From: Apteryx mantelli
Taxonomy: Eukaryota > Chordata > Aves > Apterygiformes > Apterygidae
NCBI RefSeq assembly: GCF_036417845.1
Contig: NC_089994.1
Location: 18,122,001-18,186,000, forward strand
DNA: 64,000 bases
Direction of reading: 5' to 3'
The position numbers and the translations under genes are program-made. Shown here piece after piece: positions 34,401-45,215 of the stretch; the stretch's first letter is position 1; each line of letters begins with the position of its first letter. Below the pieces are notes generated by a model. That model did no database searches, was not told the origin of the DNA, and saw only the letters and a list, made by a program, of their open reading frames with translations.

Positions 34401-37400
34401 AAGAAGACTCACCTTCAAACGGGCTAGCTGCATTCAAGTATGGGAAAGGACATCATTTTAAGCGATTTAAATCTATTGAGCATTTTGACCAATTAACATA
34501 ATAATACAACCAGCCTCAAAAGCTACAGGAAAAATAAATGTTTCATGAGTTGAAGTGCATGCCACACAACAGTGACATACACTGAGAGAAGGTTCCCCAA
34601 ACTAGTTTTCCTATCTCTAAAGGCATAGCATGGTTCCAATATCATAGCACTATTCTTACTAGTAGTATTATAAGAGCTCTGCTTGCAAAGGTCATTGGAT
34701 CATCCACCTCGAAAAGCAATTGCATACTCTTTCTCATGGCTCCCAATCTTTCTATACACAAGGGAGCTTAAATGTGGTGAAAGACAAAGATTTTCAAAAA
34801 AGATGGCCAGAATTTACCAATCATTTTTTCAATTGATCAAATGGTTTGAATTCTGAGTCTGAGTCAATTTCCTGGAAATTACATGAAACGTGGAACCTGA
34901 AACTTGGAAAATCTCCTCAGTTCTCACTTAGTTTCATTTCTTCAAGCTCTGGCTTTTAAAAAAGGCTCCTATATTCTTTTGAGCCAAAGGCAATCTGTGA
35001 AGGCCATGAACAGATTTAACTTTGGAATATAAAGCATAATGTCTGAATAACAATGAGTGGAAAAACCTTACAGAACACAGGAGCTGTCAGTTATTTTTCC
35101 TACCGATGTGAGCAATGCAACCTGCCAGCTCGGTAATCGCCACTCACAATGAAGCTGAGGAGCTAGGATACTTAGAATCATCATTTCCATAGCATCTGCC
35201 ATCTAGAAGGGTAAAAAAGAAACAAAAATAAATAACTGCTTGAAAATTAGATTGACATAGCAGTCAATGATACATCTTGAAATTAGCCTTGTTACACTCC
35301 AGATATTGTTATCCTAAAATATACTTCAGCAGATATAGCATTTAATGCTTTAGAAGTAGCTGAAAAGAGAAAGTCCATCTTTCTGTTCCTGATACCAAGG
35401 CTAAAACTAGAAGTACTGGGTAGCTGTTCAACTGAAGCAGATTACAAGAATGATATATTGACTAATATAGAAAACAGAGAACTTAGCTAATGTGATGAAT
35501 GTGGTAAAATCACTGGATGAAAATTGAGATCTGCTCCTGTAGGAGTAGCCTAGTACCCCTTCCATTTGAAACAGATTTCTCTATATGGAATAGAGAATCA
35601 AAAAAAATTTTTTTTTATGATTTATAAGAAGTTCAGAGGAAGAGAAAACAATCAGTTATTCATTACCCCCACAAAACAAGTTTGAGTCCAGCTGTCATTT
35701 TAGGATTTCAGGTAAAATTCTTTCTTCTTTGTAAATTGCTCTGGTTGGGGACTTTTTATCTGCAGAAAATGGCTACATTATTTGAAATCAGTGGGGTTCC
35801 CTAACTGATGATCATGCAATTGACTTTGACAACAATTACTTGCCCATGCTAATCCAGTAATAACAGAGAGTTTCCACTGGAACTTTCCAAATCCAATGGC
35901 TTCCACCGCATCTTCCACCATAAAAGTATCTAGAAAGAAAACAATTCTAGTGCAGAAGTGTATTCCTTTCCTAGTAAAAGACATACCTTGAGACAGTATT
36001 TTCTATGAATGCAGTTGTTTATTAATTGGGTCATCTACTCAGACATAAAATAAATAACTGGGAGATTTACTTAGCTTTTATATAGTTCCTACTCAGGCAA
36101 ATCTCCTTGTTCTTCAAGAACTGTGCTAAAGACAAAACAATTCTAAATATTCATAGAATTTTTTATCTGATTCACATAGTAGTAAATCAGTGTAGCACCA
36201 ATGACTTCAGCACACTTCCAACCTTCAACTCCTGGGAGTAATTTCACCAGTCACTGAATTGCAGCTTCCTTCAGTGAGATGTATATGAGCTGTTTGACAG
36301 CACATAGCAATAACACACATGCGATGGAAAGCGCAACAAATATTTGATTGAACTAAAAGTTAAACTGTAATTATTTGAATCAAGAATTTTCTCAGGACAT
36401 ATAAATTTTAAAACATAGTTTTGTTCAAAATGCTGATGGTTGTTGTTTCCCACAAAGTATCTCGACCTCATTATTTTGTCTTATCTGAAGAATCTGAGAT
36501 ATCTCAAATTCATTTGCTCAAATGCAAAATGAAAAATATAACAAAAGGACATGTTTATTGTTTAGTGGTTTAGATCAATTTAAGTCTCAAGGTTCTAAGC
36601 ATTCTAGCAGTTATAACACAATACACTTGCTACATTAAAATTCTGTTTTTATAGAAGAGCTTTATCTAGTCTTATACCGCTAAGAGTTGGACATCCCCAC
36701 AAAACAAAAGACAAAAACATAAAACAAAAGAAAATCAAACAAAATCCAGCCAATAAAACAAAGCAAAGACTCCCTAAAATCTCAGTCTGATTTCAAGCCC
36801 AGGCATTTGAGGAGTTGGTATTGCAGTTGGCATTGCATTATGCAATCCCATTGAATAATGGGATTTTGCATCATATGCCCTTTTTTCGGGTGACATGCTA
36901 CCTGAAATTCTCTCCCTAGCTGCACATATCTCCAGACTTGTACTGATGCACTGAGTTCTTTTGAGAAATTTACCCAGCTCACTCCATTGTATTCTGGCAT
37001 CAAATTGCATCAAGATCTTAATAAGTCCTTGGGAAAATAGTCATCTTACCAAATTTTAGTATGCCTTGGGCTAAGACAAAAACACCACTTCTGATATCTT
37101 TTAAATTGGTGATGTCTTCAGGGCAGTCAGCACTTCCCTCCTAGGCAGAAGGCAAAACCTGGGATGTTCATTCATTCCCTCCCTCTTGTCCTCTGGGCAA
37201 GTGGGAGACAGGAACACTGCAGAGGCTTCATGCTCAGCCTTGAAGGTGAATCACGTGTAACTGCTCCAGTAAACTTGGCAATGTTTTTGGGGCACTGCTC
37301 AGTTCTGAAGGAGCTTACCTAAACCTCCTATATGAAATATGACAACTGGACACACAACTCCTTAAAAGTGTCTAGTCCTGATAACATCAAAACAAACATA

Positions 37401-40400
37401 TAAAGCAACCCTCAGAGGACAATGCAGGTAAATCATGATTTTCAAGTATAACATAATTTGCCTGTGTTACTGTTTCTTTCTTTGATCTGGGAATCTTTTA
37501 CTTCTCCAAACCCAATGTATTCCGCTTGACTGATACATGACTGAAATGAAGAAGCCACAACTTTTTCTTTAAGGGAAAACCAGAATCCTGCTCACCATCA
37601 GTTGGGTTGGCAAATTCCTTTGGCACTGCAGCTCCATCCTCTAGTTCAATAGCCTCTAGTTCTGTCCGAACACCTTCAATCTGAATTTCATGTTCTCCTG
37701 AAATTGCATCCTCATCTGACCTTGAACTCTCCCCAGTGCGGCGAAACTTGACCACCCTAAAAATACAGAAACAAGATTTAGTACTTTGGTGCGTCTCTTC
37801 CAGGCTGTAGCTGTGTTTGGTTAGTTTTGAAACCATATTTAGTCAAATAGCAGCCAGGTTCCTCTCCCCACCCCCCTCCGTTTCACATTCACAAAGAATG
37901 CCTATACAGTAATCTTTTGGTTGCTCCTGGCTTTGGAAAAACTGGGAGGTACATTGCTACATGATGCGGCCATCATTTGTGTGCAAATAGGATGTTATCC
38001 ATCCTTACTGTTCAAATAATCTCTATGGAGCCATCACTGTGGTAACAATACCCTTCTACTACAGAGCTTAAAACACAAAAAACCCCCCCACAAAAACAAA
38101 TTAAAACAAACATTAATCAAACTCCAAGCAAAACAGATTTGTTTTTTATCATGTTCTGGTACATGAGCTCTTCTCTTGGAAGCAAAAGCACTGGACATGG
38201 AAAGCCTCACTTTCAAATGAAGCAAGTACTGGAAATCAAACGGTTTCTTAAAATACAGGTATTTAATTAATTACATAATGTTAAAGACTCCAGTTCAATT
38301 TAAAATATTCAGAGATAAAAGCAATCATATTTATAGTCACAGAAGCATCATCAACATCAAAGAAAAAACTTAGTCAATTTACTGAATTATCTTATGAATC
38401 CTATTTCATTAAGTAATGTTTAACTACCTGCCAAATTTCAGGACTTTTGCTTCTCCTAGGACACCAATCACTCTTATGAAAACAGTGTGGAAAATTAAAT
38501 TTGGGTTCTTCCTACAAGGACAAAGCATCTGAAATTCAATGACACAGCTATGTCTAATTCACAATAAATGTCTAGGCACACAAAAAATGGTTCACATTAA
38601 ATATGTATCATTTCGTCATGTTTTTCTAACTTACATGTTCTTATAACTTTATATGTTAGCAGGAGCACTTAAATGTAAAACAAAACACATTCACACAGTG
38701 GTTTGCATATACTCTTCTCCTTGTACAGGTACAAGAAGTGAACCGTTTTGATATTTATGTGCTACTTTAAAGACAGGCAACACACAGTGCATGGATGGGC
38801 TGGGAGTCCAGTGCTGAGGAGTTCTCCTCTCACATAGAGGATCCGTAACTTCCAAAGAAATGATGAAATCTCAGCACCTTCCCAGCATCAGGATATACTT
38901 TCACTAGCCATTATCTTAATTCTTGATAAAAATTTGGCAAGTTAGGGTAAATTATTACATTATATCATCACTTCTAATTTTGACTAGGTCTTTAGTCATT
39001 CCACAGTCTGACACACTTCCAGGAATGTGCCTACGTAGGGAAAGTGAAAAGAAGCCAGAAGAACTTCAGTGTCAGTCTCTGCAGTAGGCCAATTTAAAAT
39101 CTGTTCTGTGGTTTGGAGGTGTCTTCTGGGAAGGGAAGTGGTCATGAGTCTCTTCTGCTCTGTGTGGCAGCAGGGCAAGATCACCCTTGCTTCTGAGATC
39201 ATTAAGAATTAGGATCATTTTAGCACAGGCAATTATCTCAGTGCTGTAAAGGCTGGCTGGGAATTCTCATCTTCACAGAAGAAAACCATCCAGGAAAGTT
39301 TGGTTTTCAGCAGGAAAGCAGGTGACAACACTTTTTCATACTGGCCAAAAAGAAAAGGTTGCTCCACTCCCCTCCTTTTCCCCCTGGTACAATTAATCAA
39401 TAGAGGTAACAACTGCAGACAAACTAAAATAGCAAACCAGTCGGGTGGATGAAGGTGAAATATTCCAAGCATATTTGCAACAAATACTGCCAGCATACTG
39501 ATAAAAATCACACGCTCCTTTTTTTACACAGAAACAATTTTTTAATTTCTAGAGTGTTCACAATTGCAAGGAAATTGTAACTAGTATGTTTAGATAAAAA
39601 GTAAAGAATTTGACTCTGATTTTAGGGTGGTTTTTTTTTTTGGATAGAATGTTCCTCAACTAGTGAATGTAAAACTAAAAAATATGGCTACGAGAAACAT
39701 TGTAATTACCTGCCATCTCGATGTTTAGCTTTTCTGTATTCTCTCTAGGGGAAACCAGTTAAGGTTTGGACATTTTATTTACGTAAAATTATTTCATAAA
39801 CAGATCCCATTGGGATAAAATTGCTTTTGGAAAGAATTGTTCAGTGCAGGCCTATAAATATTAACACCACACAACAAAATGCAGCTATATGTAACAGAAG
39901 TAAAATAAACAAAGAACAAATGTGCTATCTCAGGATTTATACTTTGTGCTGTATATATTTTTTACAGAATGAAATATCTTTATAGAGTAACTAATGCATA
40001 TGGGAAACAAACACTAAAATCAAAAAGGGTTTTTTACAATCATCTTGGAAATTACTTTATGCATTATTTTTTGGTGTGAGAAATAGGCTTTGACTGGATC
40101 TTGAAAGTGGAAATTTAACTTTCCATCCCTTGTTTCTCCTTTCAATGAATACAGTTAATGTGCATGACAATAATTTTATGATCCCTGGTCACTAAGGGTT
40201 TGGCCCTAAACTTCAGAAGTGCAAAGTAAATCCAAGTCAGAGTGATGAGCAAGATTAGGAAGGCAGAGGAACCCAAGGCTATTTCAGTACTGCGCAAGCC
40301 CATTGCCAAGTTACTCCTGTGTATTCAGCAACAAGTACACACTAATGGTCACAGTTATTTCCACATCTTCCCAGGCCCATTTCCTCCCCGTGCTCCTCAT

Positions 40401-43400
40401 CTTCTTGAGTGTGTATTTTGATTGGTAAGGCTGTGCTGCCCAGGCTATGAGACCTTCATCCAGAGGTATGCCTACCACTAACATCACTTGCATCATTACC
40501 TATACCTCACTTTTCTTTTTCAATGTAGTTCAAAACCTTTACCCCTGCTTTGCACTGCACAAGGAATTGCAGAATGAAGGTTCAAATACCTGTAGCTGGT
40601 ATGGGACCTGGTAAGTAAAGGACCAGATATTACACATACATTTTCCTAAGCTCTGATATTCAGCTCCTTGGCAGTGAATATACTGAATACAGAATCAAAA
40701 TTATTTGGTTTTTTTTTGCAGTAGAGATCAAATGTCCCTCCATATCTTCATATGCTAAGTGGAAGGCAATATTTACTTTATCATTCATATGGTGACAAGC
40801 ATAAATTATGCCAAAAGTCAGTTGCAAATATAGAGCTAAAACTGTGGTATTTCTTTATGCAGGAAGCATGAACACCAAAGTCCACCAGAGAGGAATATGC
40901 TATATATGAGTGAATGTAGTTTACAGTGATTTCCACACATTTTCACAGTGGCTTCCTACATAGCTCCACTGACGTCTTCTTGGCTTGACCAGGACTTGGA
41001 GAGAAGATCAACGTCCATCTTTCATCATTTAATTTTCATGTGGCCAAACAAAGATTTTGATACAGATCTACAATATTTAATGTAACAGACTGCTCAAGCT
41101 TCCTTCACTTTATCTGCAGGCTCTGTAATATCAGTGCAACTTTTTCACCTTGGCAACCGACAATTCCTTGGACTTCAGTGAAGTAGTTCTTACGGAAATA
41201 GATTAAATCAGTCTTGGTCCTGCCTCTTCTGACTTCCAATAACTAAATATTGGTATATTTAGTAGAGTAAAGGCTAGCAGAGAGCATCTTGAACTTCAGT
41301 TTAATCCTTTGGTTTAAAGGTCAGCAAAACTAAACTATCAGCACCCTTGCCAGCCGCAGCGGCAGCACACTGACATGCATGTATGACATTTTTAAAGGTG
41401 ATCTGAAAGACTTCTTGTGTTTGGCAAGACCTCAACTCTGATTTTCTCTTACAAGTGCTGGTGACACAATCAATACTTAATATAAGGGCAAAATGATGGG
41501 CAATGTACAAAGCTCCTACAAATGGATTTTGGTCCAACAATAAATAAGAGGGTGGTGGAATGAACACCTCAGTCATCCATGAGGTTGTCTCCAAATAGAG
41601 GAGTCCTGGTATGGCCAGCCCTTGACTTCAGCTCAGGATTTCTCTGTGGTAGAACCATAAAGCAGAGGGATCCACATTCCGTTGTTTACCAGTCCTGGCA
41701 CAAACATTATTTCCCTGACCACGTCCCATCAAGGAACTTGCACACACTAATGATACCCTGGCAGCATCCTGGAGAGAGAAGGAAGTACAGTGACCAGTTT
41801 GTGAGGTTATCACTTATCCTGAGGATAACTGATTTGCAGCCTTTTGAGATGTTTCAGGATGTTTTTTCAGGTACACAGAGCACTTCAAGACCTGCATGGG
41901 ATAAAAATACTCCTTGTACTACATCAGTAATGCTCTCAACTGCAGTAGGACACAGAAGGCTTTTCTCTGGCCTTTGTGTCTTGGCAGACAAACAACAGAG
42001 TCACACATTTTTGTTTTCAAAGACAACATTAGAATGTCTTAAACACAAGCACACAGAACAAAATCCCAGGCCTCTTTGAATTCACAAGAAAGCCACACTG
42101 ACTGCAATGGAACTGGGATTTATCCCACATGCTGATTTGGGATATGTAGAGGATCCTTCATTCACTTATAAGAAAAGACAAAACAAAGAAAGTCCTCTGA
42201 GTTCAGCTTCTTATTTAGTTCCATTCAGAATCTCAATTTTAAATTCTCTGATTTTTTCTGTATGATTTTTTTTTTTACCTCAGTACAACCACCTTGCTTT
42301 GAATTTTCTTTTGCTCACCCTACAGGACAAACACAAGTAATTATTATTCCTTTTATTCTTGCTTTAGAGCTGTCACTTAAGATGTAATCTTTATATGACC
42401 TACAAAATACATACTCTCAGCAAGCAAACACTGAAATTTATATGCCCATGGGATGCTATTTTATTACAAAAGGCAATTAATACGAAAGTACCATTCATAT
42501 ATTATTTACAAAAGCTTTACAAGCACCTGGTTTAACTATATGTGAAGTAAACCTTTGTATTTGTATATTTTCTTAAGAAGGACTATTACTCGAATTTCAG
42601 CAGTCTCAAAGCTTGATGCAGGGTCCACTGAAGTATATAGACACCTTTTCCCCAGACTTCAGAGAGTCTAAAGTACCAGCTACTCCAAGGGATTATGACT
42701 GAGAATCATTCATACAACCTATGTTGGTAACTATTCAGTGTCCTAATAAGCCACAAGCAAAATAAACATGCTAATAAGAACCTTTCTGTCCATAAAGAAC
42801 CTGATCATGAAACCCCTGTATTACTGTTTCATATTTTTTTAAGTGTCAAAATAGACTTTAAGAACTGGCCATTTTGGAGACAATGATTCTGGATGCCATA
42901 CAAAGCACAGTGAAGGTCTAAAAATTGTAAATACTTCAACGGCAATCTGAGCAGAGAGCTACCTGGCCTCATTGTTCATCACAGGGAATTAAAAAAAAAA
43001 AAGTTTTTCACTTAAGAACCTATGAAACAAATAAACACAAATGAACAAAAGACATGATGGTACTTACTGTTCCGTATCTGCAAAATTCTTCACAGATGAG
43101 ATATTTCAGAGACCTGCATTTGTTTGCAAGATCTCACAGTAGTGAGTAAGTCTAATTACACCTACAGTGAAAGGTACTTTAGAGCATTCTTCTGTGCTTT
43201 GTTTTTAAAAAAAAGATTGGGAAAAAATGGTCTAATGAAATCATGCATCCTTCCTTTTACTGACAAGCTGAATGCATCAGAACAAATTATTTAAAAATAC
43301 CTGGAGTTCATGTCCATTTTCCCAACTTATTAGAAACATTATGGGATTGTTTGCTCTGTCATTGATATGAGCTTATTAATATTCAAAATCAGCTTTAAGT

Positions 43401-44154
43401 ATTTATTCCTTGCCTTGCAGAGTCAATGACTTAAAAACATGAATATATTTTAAACTATGTGATAATGGAGCATTAGGAGAAATGCACTTATTTCTAAAGG
43501 AAACATTTTGCATTCATGAAAAGGAAAGGAAATGTTGCTGTTAAAGGCAGCAATGCTTTTATCACCTTTTTGTAAGATCTAGGAACCACATCCCAACAGC
43601 AAGGACTTTGTCATACATAACAGCATTTTCCCTGTGCAGCAATGTCTGCTTCTTCAAAACATACAGTTAGCAGATATTAATGACACGCACTGCAAACACA
43701 CCTCTGCAAAAAAGGTTGTGATATGCAATCAGTTCGTGGCATGAAGCAGAAAGCCAAGGAAGACGCCTTCCCTAGCACAGCGTTATTTACAGATGCAATC
43801 CACCTTGCAAATGCAATAGTAGTATTTCCCCTCACAAAACCTTTTGCCACTTCCAAGGTTTTATTCCACCTCTTCTTATTTCCCCCACTGTAAAGTTCAT
43901 GCAAAAATAAAAACTGAGTGAATTTATATAGCAAATGAATCCCTTGATGCCCCCAGGATGCTGAACTCGGGCAGCTATACAAGGAAAATGGCCTGCTTCC
44001 TGGGGCCTAGGACACTTCCCATAAATAATTTCCTTAAAAATCACCAGGATTCAAAATATCCCTGCAGCCTGTTTAGAAGAAACCCTGCGCATCCCTGCTC
44101 CCCTATCGGCGCTACTTACGGCAGCTGTCTCAGCTGGAATAAATCATCCTCCAT
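19224..44154 (-). CDS. SVOP: SVOP, synaptic vesicle 2-related protein, complete in 16 coding exons (548 aa)
   Basis: A 12-span major facilitator superfamily protein of synaptic vesicles, related to SV2; its substrate is not established and it binds adenine nucleotides. Exons, 5' to 3' on the minus strand: 44154-44120, 37756-37596, 35929-35844, 35202-35104, 33017-32946, 32397-32273, 29537-29474, 27615-27490, 26906-26778, 25452-25379, 25063-24987, 23899-23792, 22196-22085, 20818-20737, 20499-20410, 19430-19224. They total 1647 nt, giving 548 aa, the same length as human. Family signatures: DQYGRK at 145-150, PESAR at 259-263, DRIGRKK at 395-401, PIETKG at 509-514. All introns are GT-AG except intron 3, which is GC-AG. 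The start [12 protein letters not shown] matches human nearly exactly. Confidence 0.98.
20410..20499 (-). CDS. SVOP: SVOP coding exon 15
   Basis: 30 codons, residues 451-480: [19 protein letters not shown] and [10 protein letters not shown]. Donor GTAAAA. Confidence 0.97.
20737..20818 (-). CDS. SVOP: SVOP coding exon 14
   Basis: Residues 423-450: [19 protein letters not shown] and AAYVYTPE. Donor GTAAGG. Confidence 0.96.
22085..22196 (-). CDS. SVOP: SVOP coding exon 13
   Basis: Residues 386-422 plus two bases of Arg423: span 8, second loop motif DRIGRKK, then a hydrophobic span rich in Leu and Phe. Donor GTAAGT. Confidence 0.96.
22545..22800 (-). mobile_element. old CR1-type LINE fragment
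   Basis: On the minus strand this gives the diverged core found in many amniote CR1 3' regions: on the plus strand TTCCAGCCATTGTTCC, then AAGTCACCTCTCA, then TTGATAAACCAAATAGA. It is truncated at both ends, in SVOP intron 12, sense with SVOP. Confidence 0.7.
22863..22908. repeat. perfect 16-bp inverted repeat
   Basis: TTACTATTAGTAATAG at 22863-22878 and its exact reverse complement at 22893-22908, with a 14-bp spacer. SVOP intron 12, 60 bp from the CR1 fragment. Confidence 0.9.
23792..23899 (-). CDS. SVOP: SVOP coding exon 12
   Basis: Residues 350-385 plus one base of Gly386: the Cys-containing luminal loop ([16 protein letters not shown]), then [10 protein letters not shown]. Donor GTAAGT. 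Confidence 0.95.
24220..24320 (+). mobile_element. MIR-like SINE remnant
   Basis: TTCAGTTTCTCCCTACATAA, then ATGGGGATACTAACACTT, resembles the MIR core CTCAGTTTCCTCATCTGTAAAATGGGGATAATA. SVOP intron 11, antisense to the gene. Short and diverged. Confidence 0.5.
24987..25063 (-). CDS. SVOP: SVOP coding exon 11
   Basis: Residues 324-349 plus one base of Ile350: [19 protein letters not shown]. Donor GTGAGT. Confidence 0.95.
25379..25452 (-). CDS. SVOP: SVOP coding exon 10
   Basis: Residues 300-323 plus two bases of Trp324: [18 protein letters not shown], then span 7. Donor GTAAGA. Confidence 0.95.
26778..26906 (-). CDS. SVOP: SVOP coding exon 9
   Basis: 43 codons, residues 257-299: the [10 protein letters not shown] facilitator motif and the start of the central cytosolic loop. 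Donor GTATGT. Confidence 0.96.
27490..27615 (-). CDS. SVOP: SVOP coding exon 8
   Basis: 42 codons, residues 215-256: [19 protein letters not shown] and [17 protein letters not shown], two membrane spans. Donor GTAAGT. Confidence 0.97.
27772..27812. repeat. compact hairpin, 11-bp perfect stem
   Basis: GCCGGAGACAT (27778-27788) pairs with ATGTCTCCGGC (27796-27806) across a 7-nt loop. The stem extends to about 17 bp with one G-U pair and one mismatch. SVOP intron 7. Confidence 0.85.
29360..29450. repeat. degenerate interspersed repeat tail
   Basis: AGTGGGATTGAATGGATGTA, then GCAGAATTTGGCCC, is a string seen in old foldback/LINE-derived repeats of reptiles and birds. SVOP intron 7, next to exon 7. 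Weak evidence. Confidence 0.3.
29474..29537 (-). CDS. SVOP: SVOP coding exon 7
   Basis: Residues 193-214: [19 protein letters not shown], the conserved cytosolic loop and start of the next span. Donor GTGAGC. Confidence 0.96.
30965..31085 (+). mobile_element. MIR-like SINE remnant
   Basis: TCAGTAAGTCACACAGCC followed by CTCTGTAAAAATGGAGTTA matches the MIR core (CAAGTCACTTAACC ... CTGTAAAATGGGGATAA). SVOP intron 6. Confidence 0.55.
32273..32397 (-). CDS. SVOP: SVOP coding exon 6
   Basis: Residues 152-192 plus two bases of Ser193: third and fourth spans, with [14 protein letters not shown]. Donor GTAAGT. Confidence 0.96.
32946..33017 (-). CDS. SVOP: SVOP coding exon 5
   Basis: 24 codons, residues 128-151: second span and the facilitator loop motif SDQYGRKT. 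Donor GTAAGT. Confidence 0.96.
33841..33935. repeat. degenerate foldback repeat (TCCTGCAA arms)
   Basis: TCCTGCAAGATGCTAAG near 33847 and TTGCAGGA at 33923-33930 form imperfect inverted arms, similar in plan to the foldback at 15965-16130. SVOP intron 4. Confidence 0.45.
35104..35202 (-). CDS. SVOP: SVOP coding exon 4
   Basis: 33 codons, residues 95-127: [16 protein letters not shown], first membrane span, then [13 protein letters not shown]. Donor GTAGGA. Confidence 0.96.
35844..35929 (-). CDS. SVOP: SVOP coding exon 3, followed by a GC donor
   Basis: Residues 66-94, [20 protein letters not shown] ..., ending at Trp94. The next bases are GCAAGT, not GTAAGT. The following exon starts in phase 0 with ATGGCAGAT (MADAMEMM), as in human, so the donor is a genuine GC of a GC-AG intron. 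Confidence 0.95.
36840..36871. repeat. 13-bp hairpin with two-base bulge
   Basis: ATGCAATCCCATT (36840-36852) pairs with AATGGGATTTTGCAT (36857-36871), with a 4-nt loop and two unpaired T. SVOP intron 2. Confidence 0.75.
37596..37756 (-). CDS. SVOP: SVOP coding exon 2
   Basis: Residues 12-65: the acidic cytosolic N-tail ([10 protein letters not shown] ... [12 protein letters not shown]). It is split from exon 1 by a 6.4-kb intron. Donor GTGAGC. Confidence 0.96.
37757..44119 (-). other. SVOP: SVOP intron 1, nothing recognised
   Basis: A 6.4-kb AT-rich intron, the longest in the gene. I see no exon, RNA gene or mobile element in it, only short A/T runs. Confidence 0.6.
44120..44154 (-). CDS. 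SVOP: SVOP coding exon 1
   Basis: 35 nt encoding [11 protein letters not shown] plus two bases of Pro12, in a CpG island. Donor GTAAGT. Start context GGCAATGG is good, with no nearer in-frame ATG. Confidence 0.95.
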
Positions 44155-44301
44155 TGCCAGGCTGCGTCTGGAGGAGCTGCTCTCATCGCTCTCGCATGGC
44201 GGGGATGGCTGGAGCTGCGGGGAGCCGGGCGCGAGCGGCTGGACAGCTCCGGCGGCTGCAGCCGGCAGCCTGCACCGAGCAGTCCGGGTATTGCACGGCT
44301 T

Positions 44302-44328
44302 GGCACGGCACGGCACGGCACGGCACGG
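44302..44328. repeat. GGCAC pentanucleotide repeat, 5 copies
   Basis: Five perfect tandem GGCAC units plus a partial one, about 150 bp upstream of the SVOP ATG. Confidence 0.95.
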
Positions 44329-44994
44329 TGGGCAGAGCCGGCGGGCAGCCGTGGCCCGGCGGCCAGCGGCTCCCTCCCCTTCCTGTCCCTGCTCTGGGGC
44401 TGCTACGCTGCCAGTCTGCCCACGGCTGGGACTCAGCTCCCGCGTCCCCTCTGATCTTCACCCTCTCGGGGTCGTGGTCCGGTGAGCAGCATCTAATGAA
44501 GAAACACCTGCCCTTCAGGGGGTTGTAGTCACAGGCAATATTATGAGAAATGAGCCTCACAGTACTGAAGACATCCACAAAGAAAGCAACGCAAAGTTAT
44601 TTTAGATGCATCTGTTCCCCAAAAGATAGCAAAGGCTCTTTTGGGGAACTAAACACCAGCCAAATGAGCTGCAGAGCCACTTACTTTGGTGAGGGGCTTG
44701 AGAGAAAATTGCATTGCTACAGAGAATGCTTTGGGAATTCAGGGAAAGTTCCTTTATGTGATCTCTTGTAGCAATGTCACAGGGTCTCCAAGTCTGCACA
44801 CCCCAGACTCAGAATGAGATTACTTTGTAAAAAACTACATTGTTTACCTGAGAAAATACACTGTCACCCAGGCATATTTGTCTCTGTAAACCTTCTCCTT
44901 CAGTTGCAAGGGATAATCTATTTGAGCATATGTCTGCATTTCCAGAAGAATCCTTTGCAGAGAAAGGCCTGCCAGAGAAAATTAAGAGGAAAAA

Positions 44995-45215
44995 TAAGCC
45001 AGGAAGATGACCAGATGACATTTGACAAGATCAAGACAGATTTGACAAATTAAAGAAATGGTCTGAAATCAACAAGATAAAGTGAAATGAAGACAGGTGA
45101 AAAGTGCTGTAGTGAGGAAGGAGAAGTAAATTGTACACATTCAGGTCAGGGAACAACAGAAGATGCAAGAGGCGTGGGCCTAGCTGTGAGAAACCAAGCA
45201 CACTTCAGTCGGTGA
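44995..45215 (+). mobile_element. old CR1-type LINE fragment
   Basis: ATTTGACAAATTAAAGAAAT, then GGTCTGAAATCAACAAGATA, then CACATTCAGGTCAGGGAA follows, with scattered changes, the ORF2 region of amniote CR1 (GACAAATTAAAGGATTGG, GCTGAAATCAACAGGATGAA, and so on). It is truncated, with no open frame of note. SVOP/USP30 spacer. Confidence 0.65.

Larger units (their letters stand above)
44110..44470 (-). promoter_or_regulatory. SVOP: SVOP CpG island and presumed promoter
   Basis: GC- and CpG-rich DNA covers the SVOP start codon and about 300 bp upstream, standing out from AT-rich sequence on both sides. It contains a GGCAC pentamer repeat at 44302-44328. No TATA box is obvious. Confidence 0.7.
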
